From Paenibacillus aceti (GTDB lineage Bacteria; Bacillota; Bacilli; Paenibacillales; Paenibacillaceae), in NCBI RefSeq assembly GCF_003614185.1, contig NZ_KZ987724.1:2485150-2549149 (forward strand): DNA of 64,000 nt. The letters are read 5' to 3'. Positions 43,190 to 51,928 of the stretch are shown here, piece after piece. Below the pieces are notes generated by a model. It searched no databases. It worked only from the letters and a program-made list of their open reading frames with translations, and was not told the DNA's origin. The position numbers were made by a program, and so were the translations under genes. Each line of letters opens with the position of its first letter. The first letter of the stretch is position 1.

Positions 43190-45559
43190 TCAGTCTAGTT
43201 TTGGATAAAATTTTGTAATAATACCATTTGCATCCATATACCCTTCGAATTTCAATCCATTTGGAGCAATACCAGTTATTTTTCTTCCGACAATACTACC
43301 AGAATCAATTCCTTGTTGCATAGCGGCTTTACCCCATTCGATTATTGTTGCCTCAGAAATTTTGGATGAGTCATACACAGTTTTTGGATTTTTGAAGTAC
43401 TTATACTCTCCAGTCAAGTTGCCCTTATTATCAAGTTTGGGTATCTTGTAATTAATTTGAATAATTCCATCAATTGTTGGGTGGGGTGTTACCTTGTTAA
43501 TAAAATCCACATCATCTAACTTCAAAACATTTCTGAAATAATTGTAGAACTCACCCATATTGTGACCGCCTGTAATACCTTTGGATGGATCTCGGTCAAA
43601 TTTCTTAACGTTTATTAAATGGTCATCATAATCTGATTTGAAGATTAGATTACCCGTCCCCTTAGTACCCTCTTCACCCCTCTTCCGATCTACCTCATAT
43701 TGTTTCCTCTGAATATCGGGACTCTCTGGAGTCTCGATACGATATGTGTCTGGAACCTTGACCTTCATTCCACCTTCAGCAACCACCACAGCTCCGCCAT
43801 TCAGCTTAGGCAGTAGCTCGGAGAGCTGCCTGCTCAGTCTACCAGATATCTTAACACCTGACTTAACTGCACCTTCTACTAGTGTCAGCGCAAGAAAAGC
43901 TTTCACCAAGGCTCGTCCATACCGCTGGCTCTCTTCATAGCTGGCTTTTCCACTAAGTATTTTCTCCTGTAAATCATAGATATCCTGGAACGGGACTACG
44001 AACTCTTCTGCAGCCCCTTCTTTCAACGCTTCCTTGATATCCTCCAGGGTAATATCTCCATTTGCGATGGCCTTGGCTAGATCATAATATCCCGGCATCG
44101 TCTCTGTCCAGAACTTCGGATTCGTTGGATTGACGGACCAGACCTGCTTCACTAGCCCGCTGCCTTCATCCCAAACCTGACTCACGATTCCATCCCCGAC
44201 TCCTACCGTGGTCATCGCTACCCCAACCCCACTGGCTTTCACACCAGGATCATTCCAATAACCTAGTTCTCTCTCCGCATCTGCCACCTCTATTAGCTCT
44301 TTCGTAATCAGCCCATCTACTTCAAATTCCTTACCCTCATGATAACCACTTAATTCACGCCATACGGCAAACAGGGTACTATGATTATTGGCGATATACT
44401 GATAACCCGCTACAGCAATTAGCAGCTCTTGATTATACTCACCGGTGACTTCTCCATGATACAGATTCATATCTTTAAGAAGCTGCTGCATCTTCCGGAT
44501 GTCTTCCTCAGCGACTAATTGATTATACTCCTCCAACTGCTGCTCTAGCTGCTGACGTTGAAGTACCTTTACCTCCAGTTCGTCATATCTCTGACGAAGC
44601 ACATCCAGTTCAACTTCTCCCAACATCCCCTGCTCCAGCAGGGCTCTGATCTCTTCATCATCTAACAGCAGCGATCGGTCATTCTTTAACGGATTGTATC
44701 TACAGGCTTCCAGTAACCCGCCTTGATAAAAATCACTCAGATCGATGCCTTCTTTATACCATTCCCCCGACACGCCCATCTCTTCGAGCTTCTTCCGCTG
44801 GGCTTCGGCATATTGATGAGCTGACTCCATGTATTCACGATGACCATAGGCCTGATAGACAACATAGGCTTTCTGACTGCGGGCGATTTCCGTAAAGGCC
44901 TCAGCGATTTTTTCTAACTCCAGCTGGGCCAATCTCTGTGCCATGGAATCCCCATTTTGCATCGTTTGCAAAAGGCTGGCAATTCGCGGATCTTCTTTGA
45001 CGGGAGATAGACGAACCAGGAGTCCTTGTCGCTGGATCGCTTGAAGCTGTTCGAATAGATTGGAGAACGCGATGGAATCTGGAGAAGAAGAATTGGTGGG
45101 ACTGAACAAACGGTTTCCTGTCAAATCCTGCAACGGAGCAAAAGGAGATCTCTGATCGAAGTGTGATGTGGATATCTGTGATTGGGACAATTTCTCGGCT
45201 TGTCTATCGGTATCTGCATAATGATTGGTGGCATACTTCAGGCCGCTTACCTTTTCTCTGAGCTGCTCATCGATATGCCTCGCAAGCATTTCAATCTCGC
45301 GAAGCAGGCTTGCGGTCTCTTGGGTAACTGTACGTACGTAATACTCCGAGTAATTCGCTTCTGTATCGTGGAGCAGACGATTCACATCCCTGGACATGCC
45401 GGTAATCTCCTGTTCCATCGTTTGGCGCAGATGCTCCACGACACTAGCCAAGTGGTCGAGCCGGTCAAGATCTATCTTTTGAATGGAAGGGCACCTCCTG
45501 TACACGGTATTTAATTCATAATTTTGGGAATTCATATGTTGTAAGGAAGGTAGATTCAA
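43190..45559 (-). CDS. Polymorphic toxin: helical N-terminus, PG-binding-like and pre-toxin domains, EndoU-like tip
   Basis: About 760-790 residues. Residues 26-110 are alpha-helical (LDRLDHLASVVEHLRQTMEQ), like the N-termini of type VII-exported toxins. The middle has a coiled-coil stretch and a PG-binding-like repeat (MQQLLKDMNLYHGEVTGEYN ... EVDGLITKELIEVA). About residues 530-640 are a PT-TG-like pre-toxin module (VKAFLALTLVEGAVKSG). After the seam VDRKRGE the last 150 residues look like an EndoU ribonuclease (GGHNMGEFYNYF; IIEWGKAAMQQGI; LKFEGYMDANGIITKFYP). The start is uncertain: TTG 45559 and ATG 45535 lack ribosome sites, while an in-frame ATT at 45484 has a perfect AGGAGGTG. No secretion genes are in the window. 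Confidence 0.8.
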   Translation of the reverse strand: MNLPSLQHMNSQNYELNTVYRRCPSIQKIDLDRLDHLASVVEHLRQTMEQEITGMSRDVNRLLHDTEANYSEYYVRTVTQETASLLREIEMLARHIDEQLREKVSGLKYATNHYADTDRQAEKLSQSQISTSHFDQRSPFAPLQDLTGNRLFSPTNSSSPDSIAFSNLFEQLQAIQRQGLLVRLSPVKEDPRIASLLQTMQNGDSMAQRLAQLELEKIAEAFTEIARSQKAYVVYQAYGHREYMESAHQYAEAQRKKLEEMGVSGEWYKEGIDLSDFYQGGLLEACRYNPLKNDRSLLLDDEEIRALLEQGMLGEVELDVLRQRYDELEVKVLQRQQLEQQLEEYNQLVAEEDIRKMQQLLKDMNLYHGEVTGEYNQELLIAVAGYQYIANNHSTLFAVWRELSGYHEGKEFEVDGLITKELIEVADAERELGYWNDPGVKASGVGVAMTTVGVGDGIVSQVWDEGSGLVKQVWSVNPTNPKFWTETMPGYYDLAKAIANGDITLEDIKEALKEGAAEEFVVPFQDIYDLQEKILSGKASYEESQRYGRALVKAFLALTLVEGAVKSGVKISGRLSRQLSELLPKLNGGAVVVAEGGMKVKVPDTYRIETPESPDIQRKQYEVDRKRGEEGTKGTGNLIFKSDYDDHLINVKKFDRDPSKGITGGHNMGEFYNYFRNVLKLDDVDFINKVTPHPTIDGIIQINYKIPKLDNKGNLTGEYKYFKNPKTVYDSSKISEATIIEWGKAAMQQGIDSGSIVGRKITGIAPNGLKFEGYMDANGIITKFYPKLD

Positions 45560-45736
45560 GAGGATTATACATAGATGAAAAGAGTAAATATTATATATAT
45601 TTTATCTATTGATAATACAAAATACAATATTTCCCTTTGTTTAGCTGTAAAAGACAATCACAGCATAACGTCCGTCCGACCAGCCACTTACATGATACGC
45701 ATAAGAACTCGGAAATGTCGTAGTCCATAGGGGATT

Positions 45737-45764
45737 GGGGTGCCAAATGGATATCTGGCACCCC
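45737..45764 (-). terminator. Hairpin downstream of the SLH glycosidase gene
   Basis: GGGGTGCCA and TGGCACCCC form a perfect 9-bp stem 10 bp beyond the stop codon at 45774. No T-run follows, so termination strength is unclear. The rest of 45560-45773 is AT-rich with no gene seen. Confidence 0.5.
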
Positions 45765-45773
45765 GTGAATTCA

Positions 45774-48700
45774 TTAGGAATTGATAAAGCCTAAATATTG
45801 CAGCATCCGCTTCACAGCCACGGCTGCTTGTGCACGTGTTGTATCACTATCCGGTTCAAACGTCGTACTCGTTACCCCTTTCAAAATACCTGCATCACGT
45901 GTCTCCGCGACTGCTGCTTGCGCCCAAGCACTAATCAATCCCTCATCATGATAGACGGTCGCGTCAAGCGGAGTAGGAGCCTGCACTGATTTGCCGACAA
46001 AAGATAGTGCTCTGCTAATCATGATTGCCATCTGCTCTCTTGTAATGGAATCATGAGGTCTGAAGGAACCATCCTCATTGCCTTTCGCGATGCCCGCATC
46101 TACCGCAGCACCTACGGCACCAGCGAACCAATCGGAGGTAGACACATCATGAAACGTCGTTTGGCTTGTGTCCGAGTTTAAGTCTAATGAACGAACCAAT
46201 AGGCTCACAAATTGGGCACGTGTAACCTTTTGATCCGGAGCAAATTGATCTGCGCTCATCCCTTCGATCAGACGCTTGGATGCAAGCAGCTCAATATCCG
46301 CTTTTGCCCAATGATTCTCCAAATCCTTAAATGTTCGGAAGGATTGAATTACGGCGTATTGACCGGTACCATTACGCTTTATCATCACGACCGTCTGACC
46401 GCCTTGTGTCGTAAATATAGAAGGTACGAAAGAGAACCTGCCTGTATTCGGATCAATATAGACCGCTGTTGCCGTATCTGATGATATCGGTTGATCTAGA
46501 ATGATACTGCGCTTCATATGCTTATTTCCTAAATTCGAGAAGGTCTTCGTTTTCCCATTCGCCTCGACTCGAACAGAGAAGTCCATCACCCGATCATCTA
46601 TTAGTGTGGTGTTTTCCCGTTCGGTTTGACTCCGAACCTGCTCTAAATCTTTTCCTTTCACTTGTTCGATCGTGACATAAAGAATCGCATCCTTGGCATC
46701 CGCCCCAAGCTCCTTGATGTACGTGGACAAATCAGGTAATGATACCGGCACTTCAAAGACAGCGTGATTTCCTTGGATTACGATGGTTGCGTTCGGTACG
46801 ATCGCCAACGCATCAATGAGCGATTGTGCCGGAATACCGACTTGTTGGATATCATCTTCACCCATCAATTCAATCGTGACAGAACCGGGCGACTCTTTAC
46901 TCTCCTTCAACTTTTGGAAAGCTTTATTCAATTCATCTACGCTCACTATAGCAGTTAGCATCGTTTGTCCGTTGGGTTTCTTTTCCGACTTAAGCGATAG
47001 TGCACTGCTGTCGAGCTTCCCATTTGTCGAAGGTTCCTCTTTATCTTGAGGTGGTGTTGAGATATTACCACCGCCACCGCCTCCATTGCCACTGCTACTA
47101 CCCGAATCTCCCTTAGAGGCACGGTATATCGACAGATTATAATTTATTGTCAAACCGTCTTCAGACATCACTTGAAGGATCACCGAATTCAATCCAACTT
47201 GGAGCTGCACAGGAATCGCCGAGTCATTCGCGTAGCTCTTCCCGTCCACAAAAATCTGAGCTGTCTTGTTGCTTGCACTCGCCGTAATGTCCAATGCAGT
47301 AACCGCATTATCTACATCAACCTGATAGGCATAGATCGACGGGTCGAAGGAAGGGCTCAGCTTCCCCTTACTTACCGTCAGTGTGCTCAATTGCGCTTTC
47401 GATGCGGCTTTGGAGAAGTAGATACTGACCATTTTGAGTCCGTAATCCAAATCATGTGTCATTCGGTTCTTCACTTCGGGATTAATCGAGCTGTTGGCCT
47501 CAAGTTCGCTTCTCAGGGCTTCGATCTGTTGTTTAGCGATCATTGCTGTGTCGGCTCTCATATCCGCATTCGTATTCAACGCTTGAATTGCCGGTTGAAT
47601 TTTGTGGATAAGGGTATCCCCTTCTTGTCTGCTCATCCCTTCGAAAGGCACGTAAATCTCATTGATTTTACGGATCATTTCTTCCATCACAGTTGCTAGC
47701 GGCTTGGTCTTATCATATTCAGGCAAAATGGCTTGATTACGATACACCCCAATCTTCAGTACCTTGTCATACTTATAATTTAAAAATAGTCCTTCAAATT
47801 CAAATAATGCGGCTCCAGCTCCACCATTCTTTGTCGCTTCGGTAATTTGATCCACTACAGCCGATGTAGGATTGCCTTGGAACGTGTCTAGACCTGATGA
47901 GACGAATGCATTGTCCCCTGCTAATGCCATCGAGTTTCTCAAGTCTGTTACCGTTAATTCCGAACCCGGCGCATAAGACATATGGAACAAGTGATCGATC
48001 AAATGATGATCTAACCAGTATTTCGCTTCTTGTGAGTGTGATTTCGGTGCTTCTTCATAATTCGGCCATACCGCAGTTGTAATTTGTAGCTTTGGTTTGA
48101 TCTGATGCGCCTCGTTAACTACCCGAACGACCCAGGTATTGATCATGTCCGCACGGAATTGTAGCCATTCATCCCAGTAACGATCTCCTGCATGAAGGTC
48201 GAGCGGATCAACGCCATATTTCTCGCTGAACAAATTTCGGGTATACGTGTCGTAACCAAAATCATTCGTGTAATCTCCGGAATCGGGATACCTCAAATAA
48301 TCCAAATGCAGTGAAGCAATATCATATTTCGTGACGAGTTCATTATATACAGAAGCAACGAAATCTCTAGCTTGCGGTAGCGCTGGATTAAGCCAATACC
48401 ACTTGGCATTGTTCATGCCCACTTCATAATCAATACCTTGTCTGCTGACCAAACGCCAATCGGGATGGTTCTCCACAACCGGTCCGCCGACAAAAAAATT
48501 CTCCACCCAGGCATGAATTTCAATCCCCTGTTTCTTGCCTTCCTCAATAAATGCCCCAAGTACATCAAAGCCTTCATACAAAGGATTTAATTCGGTATCG
48601 GGCAAAGACGTTGGCCAAGTCGTATATCCATTCCACCACGTTTCCAGATAGATGGCATTGATACCGGTCTCCTTGATTTTCTTCACATGATCTCTGACCT

Positions 48701-50420
48701 GCTCCAGATTCTTTTCCTTCGGCCTCATCCAGAGACCTCGAGTCTGTACTCTCGGAGACTCAAAATTCATGTAACTTGCATCCGTCACTTTCTGATCCAA
48801 GTCATTCAGTAAATCCAACAATCCATTGGTACCGCTTTCATTTAAACGCTGTTTGACCAGCTCATAAACATCCTTCGCTTCTACAATCTTCTGTTCAATA
48901 TCGGCATAAGGCACATCCATAAATTGATGCTTGGATAACTGAAGCGCCTTCTCTGCGCTGTCGATACTAATCGATGCTCTATCTAAGTAAGATTCCGGAG
49001 TGAAAATAGCCAACACTTCTTTTTTAGTAAAATCCAGACTTAATTTAGCTCCGACCAGGGCGTTATTCTTTAGCCATGTGTTTTTAACACCATGACCGGA
49101 TAATACATAGCCGCCTTCAGGAATTTTACTGTTGTTCCCACCGTTGCTCGTCACATATCCATTCGCATTAACAATCACTTCATTGCCCCATGAGTTTGTG
49201 CCAGTCTCCTCGCCATAATTACGATCATAGACGATCAACTGATCCGATCCACGAAATCCTGGATAAGGCACATTGCCATCATTGTCCCAGCCTGCGGGAT
49301 TATCTTCTTTTACTTTCGGATTAAATGCGTCAAACGAGGTTCTAGCTGCTTGGTAAATTAAACTATCCGTTACTAGCTCAACCTCTGCACCAATATGCAC
49401 TTGGCCCGCTAATTGGTTATAGAGTGGACTTGCCGCTTGAATAGACAGTACATATCCATCCGCTGGAATGGAGGAGTTGTTATCAAGATACCCCCCTGTG
49501 TTAGGGTCGTATGCAATCTCCACAACATTGGTTACCTTATTGCCAACCACTGTAATCTCCATTCCCCAAGCATTCTGATTGGTGGTTGCGCCATAAGTAG
49601 GCTGGTACAACACTACTTCTCCCGATCCACGCGGTCCATTTATTTTATCAATGCCTACCGCAATACCATTCACTTTCAAATATTTGCTAGGCAGAATAGG
49701 AATATCTACATTAATCGCTTGTACGGACTGCCCCACCACCAAATTCAAGGATGACGCAGCGTTGCCAGAAGCCGAAATGACATAACCGTTCGCAGGAATG
49801 TAGGTTCCATTCTGACCATGAACATCATATGTGCTTTTTACAACTACCACATCATTGGTAATGATATATTGAACGGTATCTTCAGAGAACGGTCTTGTCA
49901 TCTCCCCAAAATGACGTGTATAGACCGCGATGGTATTGGTCGGTTGATCCTGATCTACAACGTCGATCGGTATGGAGCCCTGCTCTGTGATGAGCTGTGG
50001 ACCTCCGACTACTGGATCAGGCAGCGTATAGCCAACAATCTCAACCGGATCTCCCGGACTCATATTGTCTTTAATCCACTGTTCACTCGATCCGTGACCA
50101 AACAGTACAAAGCCATTCGTCGGTATTTGTACAGCGCCTTCACGATAAGTGACGTCCGTAACGCTGTAAGTACCTTCATGGTAGTCCACGACGGCGGCAG
50201 CCGCGTAAGGGTTCGAATCTGTGAGCTTACTACTGTTTTCCCTTGTAAACAAAATCATTTCATCCGAAGCTCCGATGGCTCGATTCACTGCTGTAATACT
50301 GATAGTGTTGCCATTTAAAGCTTTCGCCGTGATGGCTTCATCGGCCGACACACTCAACGTCATACCTGAAAAAATGAGAACAAAACATAAGATGAAAGAT
50401 AGCGTATTCTTTAATCTCAT
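45774..50420 (-). CDS. SLH-anchored GHL10-family glycoside hydrolase-like exoprotein
   Basis: The 1548-residue secreted protein has a signal peptide (ends near VSADEA, about residue 29). Four related N-terminal modules of about 100 residues follow, each with an IPxxGYVLS/FVLFGHG-type motif. A GHL10 barrel comes next (about 555-900; TRGLWMRPKEKNLEQVRDHV, AIYLETWWNG, ASLHLDYLRYPD). After it come a helical region, a cadherin-like beta-sandwich (LSTLTVSKGKLSPSFDPSIY), a Gly/Ser linker and three C-terminal SLH domains (HWAKADIELLASKRLIEGMS and two more) that bind cell-wall polymers. The first N-terminal modules may bind sugar. GGGGAGGT lies before the ATG. Likely acts on cell-wall or extracellular polysaccharide. 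Confidence 0.88.
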   Translation of the reverse strand: MRLKNTLSFILCFVLIFSGMTLSVSADEAITAKALNGNTISITAVNRAIGASDEMILFTRENSSKLTDSNPYAAAAVVDYHEGTYSVTDVTYREGAVQIPTNGFVLFGHGSSEQWIKDNMSPGDPVEIVGYTLPDPVVGGPQLITEQGSIPIDVVDQDQPTNTIAVYTRHFGEMTRPFSEDTVQYIITNDVVVVKSTYDVHGQNGTYIPANGYVISASGNAASSLNLVVGQSVQAINVDIPILPSKYLKVNGIAVGIDKINGPRGSGEVVLYQPTYGATTNQNAWGMEITVVGNKVTNVVEIAYDPNTGGYLDNNSSIPADGYVLSIQAASPLYNQLAGQVHIGAEVELVTDSLIYQAARTSFDAFNPKVKEDNPAGWDNDGNVPYPGFRGSDQLIVYDRNYGEETGTNSWGNEVIVNANGYVTSNGGNNSKIPEGGYVLSGHGVKNTWLKNNALVGAKLSLDFTKKEVLAIFTPESYLDRASISIDSAEKALQLSKHQFMDVPYADIEQKIVEAKDVYELVKQRLNESGTNGLLDLLNDLDQKVTDASYMNFESPRVQTRGLWMRPKEKNLEQVRDHVKKIKETGINAIYLETWWNGYTTWPTSLPDTELNPLYEGFDVLGAFIEEGKKQGIEIHAWVENFFVGGPVVENHPDWRLVSRQGIDYEVGMNNAKWYWLNPALPQARDFVASVYNELVTKYDIASLHLDYLRYPDSGDYTNDFGYDTYTRNLFSEKYGVDPLDLHAGDRYWDEWLQFRADMINTWVVRVVNEAHQIKPKLQITTAVWPNYEEAPKSHSQEAKYWLDHHLIDHLFHMSYAPGSELTVTDLRNSMALAGDNAFVSSGLDTFQGNPTSAVVDQITEATKNGGAGAALFEFEGLFLNYKYDKVLKIGVYRNQAILPEYDKTKPLATVMEEMIRKINEIYVPFEGMSRQEGDTLIHKIQPAIQALNTNADMRADTAMIAKQQIEALRSELEANSSINPEVKNRMTHDLDYGLKMVSIYFSKAASKAQLSTLTVSKGKLSPSFDPSIYAYQVDVDNAVTALDITASASNKTAQIFVDGKSYANDSAIPVQLQVGLNSVILQVMSEDGLTINYNLSIYRASKGDSGSSSGNGGGGGGNISTPPQDKEEPSTNGKLDSSALSLKSEKKPNGQTMLTAIVSVDELNKAFQKLKESKESPGSVTIELMGEDDIQQVGIPAQSLIDALAIVPNATIVIQGNHAVFEVPVSLPDLSTYIKELGADAKDAILYVTIEQVKGKDLEQVRSQTERENTTLIDDRVMDFSVRVEANGKTKTFSNLGNKHMKRSIILDQPISSDTATAVYIDPNTGRFSFVPSIFTTQGGQTVVMIKRNGTGQYAVIQSFRTFKDLENHWAKADIELLASKRLIEGMSADQFAPDQKVTRAQFVSLLVRSLDLNSDTSQTTFHDVSTSDWFAGAVGAAVDAGIAKGNEDGSFRPHDSITREQMAIMISRALSFVGKSVQAPTPLDATVYHDEGLISAWAQAAVAETRDAGILKGVTSTTFEPDSDTTRAQAAVAVKRMLQYLGFINS

Positions 50421-50940
50421 TACCGTACCTCCCCATATGATTCATGAAAAGAACAGCTTCCCCAGCACTCCCTCTTTATCTACAACTTATCTCGTCTACA
50501 ACCCTATTTCTTTGCTAAATATTTCTTACAAGCATCACCTCCTATATGATTATGGAATTTTCCTCCTTATAATATATTTTCGGAGGAATATTCCCCTTTT
50601 ATGAGATATCATAAATCATATGCCCTAATCTAACAAGGTTTTTTAGACATAGAAAAAGGGGGACCTTTCCAAACCTCGACGAATAGGTCAAGTGAATCGC
50701 AACAGCTGTACTTCCAGCCAAGCCCTGCACAAGTTCACCAGCGCTGTCTTTGCATCTTCAAGTTATAGCAAATTAAAACCCGAAACTATATGAACAAACA
50801 ACGGTATGTAAGTCGCGTGCTGATGAGAAATGTCGCTAGAGGGCTTACGATGAATCTCTCGTTTTCCGTAACGAACTCATCCGTGTTAAGATACGAATAG
50901 ATTGGATTTCTGTTTTATGCTTTATAAGGGGGACGTAGAA
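50421..50940. other. Divergent intergenic region
   Basis: 520 bp between the leftward SLH glycosidase gene and rightward lipL. A TCCTCC/GGAGGA inverted repeat with an AT-rich loop lies near 50560-50590. I recognise no gene, RNA or clear promoter pair; TAAGAT near 50887 is a possible -10 for lipL. Confidence 0.3.
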
Positions 50941-51807
50941 TTGGCGGAATGTAAGACTTCATTTCATTCGGATGGACTAGACAATATCCTAGTGCTAGAT
51001 CGCACGCAACACCTGGATGAGCCTGACATTCTGTATCCTTTTGCATTAGATGAACTGCTGTGCAGACATGCAGGCAAGGGAGGTCCCGCTGTATGCCATC
51101 TATGGCGCCATCCGAGAGGCTTCGTGATGGGACTTCGTGACAGCAGACTGCCGCATGCAGCAGAGGCGCAGAAATGGCTGGAATCGCTTGGCTACTCGAC
51201 GGCTGTCCGCAGCACGGGCGGGGCTGCCGTACCACTCGATTTGGGTGTTGTGAATATATCCTTAATCCTTCCGAAAGAAGGTTTTGGCGACAAATACTTC
51301 CGCTCGGACTATGAGCGTATGTATCAGCTAATCAAACTTGCCCTGCAGAATACGGGCTACATGGTCGACAAAGGTGAAATTGATGGCGCATACTGCCCTG
51401 GCGATTATGATCTCAGCATAGGCGGCATCAAATTTTGCGGCATTGCGCAGCGTCGTCAAGCTCATGCTTTTGTCGTACAGGCATTCGTCATATGCGAAGG
51501 TTCTGGCAAGGAGAGTGCAGGGCTCGTCCGCTCCTTCTATGAGTGTGCTGCATTAGGCGTGGCGCATGCGGATCATCCTGTCGTCACCGAAGATAAGATG
51601 GGCAGTCTGGAAGAACTAGCTTCGCTCGGCAGCAGTGTTGGAAGCGATGCCGCGCAGGTATTCATAGAATCTATTAAACAAGTGATCCGGGGACGCCAAT
51701 CTGAACTTTCTCTCGAGCAGACTGCCTCAGGATTATGGCTTCCAGAACCAGAACAAGTGCATGCCGTCATCCATACACTGCGTGAACGTTACGGAATCAA
51801 AGCGTAA
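50941..51807 (+). CDS. lipL: Octanoyl-[GcvH]:protein N-octanoyltransferase (LipL-like)
   Basis: About 288 residues of the biotin/lipoate ligase fold. Seen: the STGGAAVPLDLGVVNISLIL segment, the catalytic Cys in DGAYCPGDYDLSIGG and Lys in IGGIKFCGIAQRRQA. The Cys motif distinguishes LipL amidotransferases, which move octanoyl groups from GcvH to lipoyl domains of E2 subunits in Bacillus-type lipoate synthesis. The frame opens at 50902 (ATG at 50917), but only the TTG at 50941 has a ribosome site (AAGGGGGA), and it gives the family length (about 281 in B. subtilis). Confidence 0.85.
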   Translation: MAECKTSFHSDGLDNILVLDRTQHLDEPDILYPFALDELLCRHAGKGGPAVCHLWRHPRGFVMGLRDSRLPHAAEAQKWLESLGYSTAVRSTGGAAVPLDLGVVNISLILPKEGFGDKYFRSDYERMYQLIKLALQNTGYMVDKGEIDGAYCPGDYDLSIGGIKFCGIAQRRQAHAFVVQAFVICEGSGKESAGLVRSFYECAALGVAHADHPVVTEDKMGSLEELASLGSSVGSDAAQVFIESIKQVIRGRQSELSLEQTASGLWLPEPEQVHAVIHTLRERYGIKA

Positions 51808-51870
51808 AAGTGAATAGGTGAGAATGGTCCCCCTCTCCTATTCCTTATACTGTACAAGAGATCCGATTAA

Positions 51871-51910
51871 AAAAGCACACTCCTACTATCAAAATAAGTA
51901 GAAGTGCGCC
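51871..51910 (-). terminator. Terminator of the Wadjet operon
   Basis: A 13-bp imperfect stem (51875-51887 with 51897-51909), followed on the minus strand by six Ts, lies 19 bp beyond the jetC stop codon. It may also end lipL from the other side, though no good T-run exists there. Confidence 0.75.
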
Positions 51911-51928
51911 TCTCCGCTTCAAAAACAC

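Noticed and set aside
43190-45559. Type VII secretion genes near the toxin
   Set aside because: The toxin's N-terminus suggests such export, but no EssC, EsxA-like or LXG partner genes were found in the window, so the export route is not claimed.
46764-49754. Several plus-strand frames inside the SLH glycosidase gene
   Set aside because: Shadow frames of a long, well-supported gene on the other strand.
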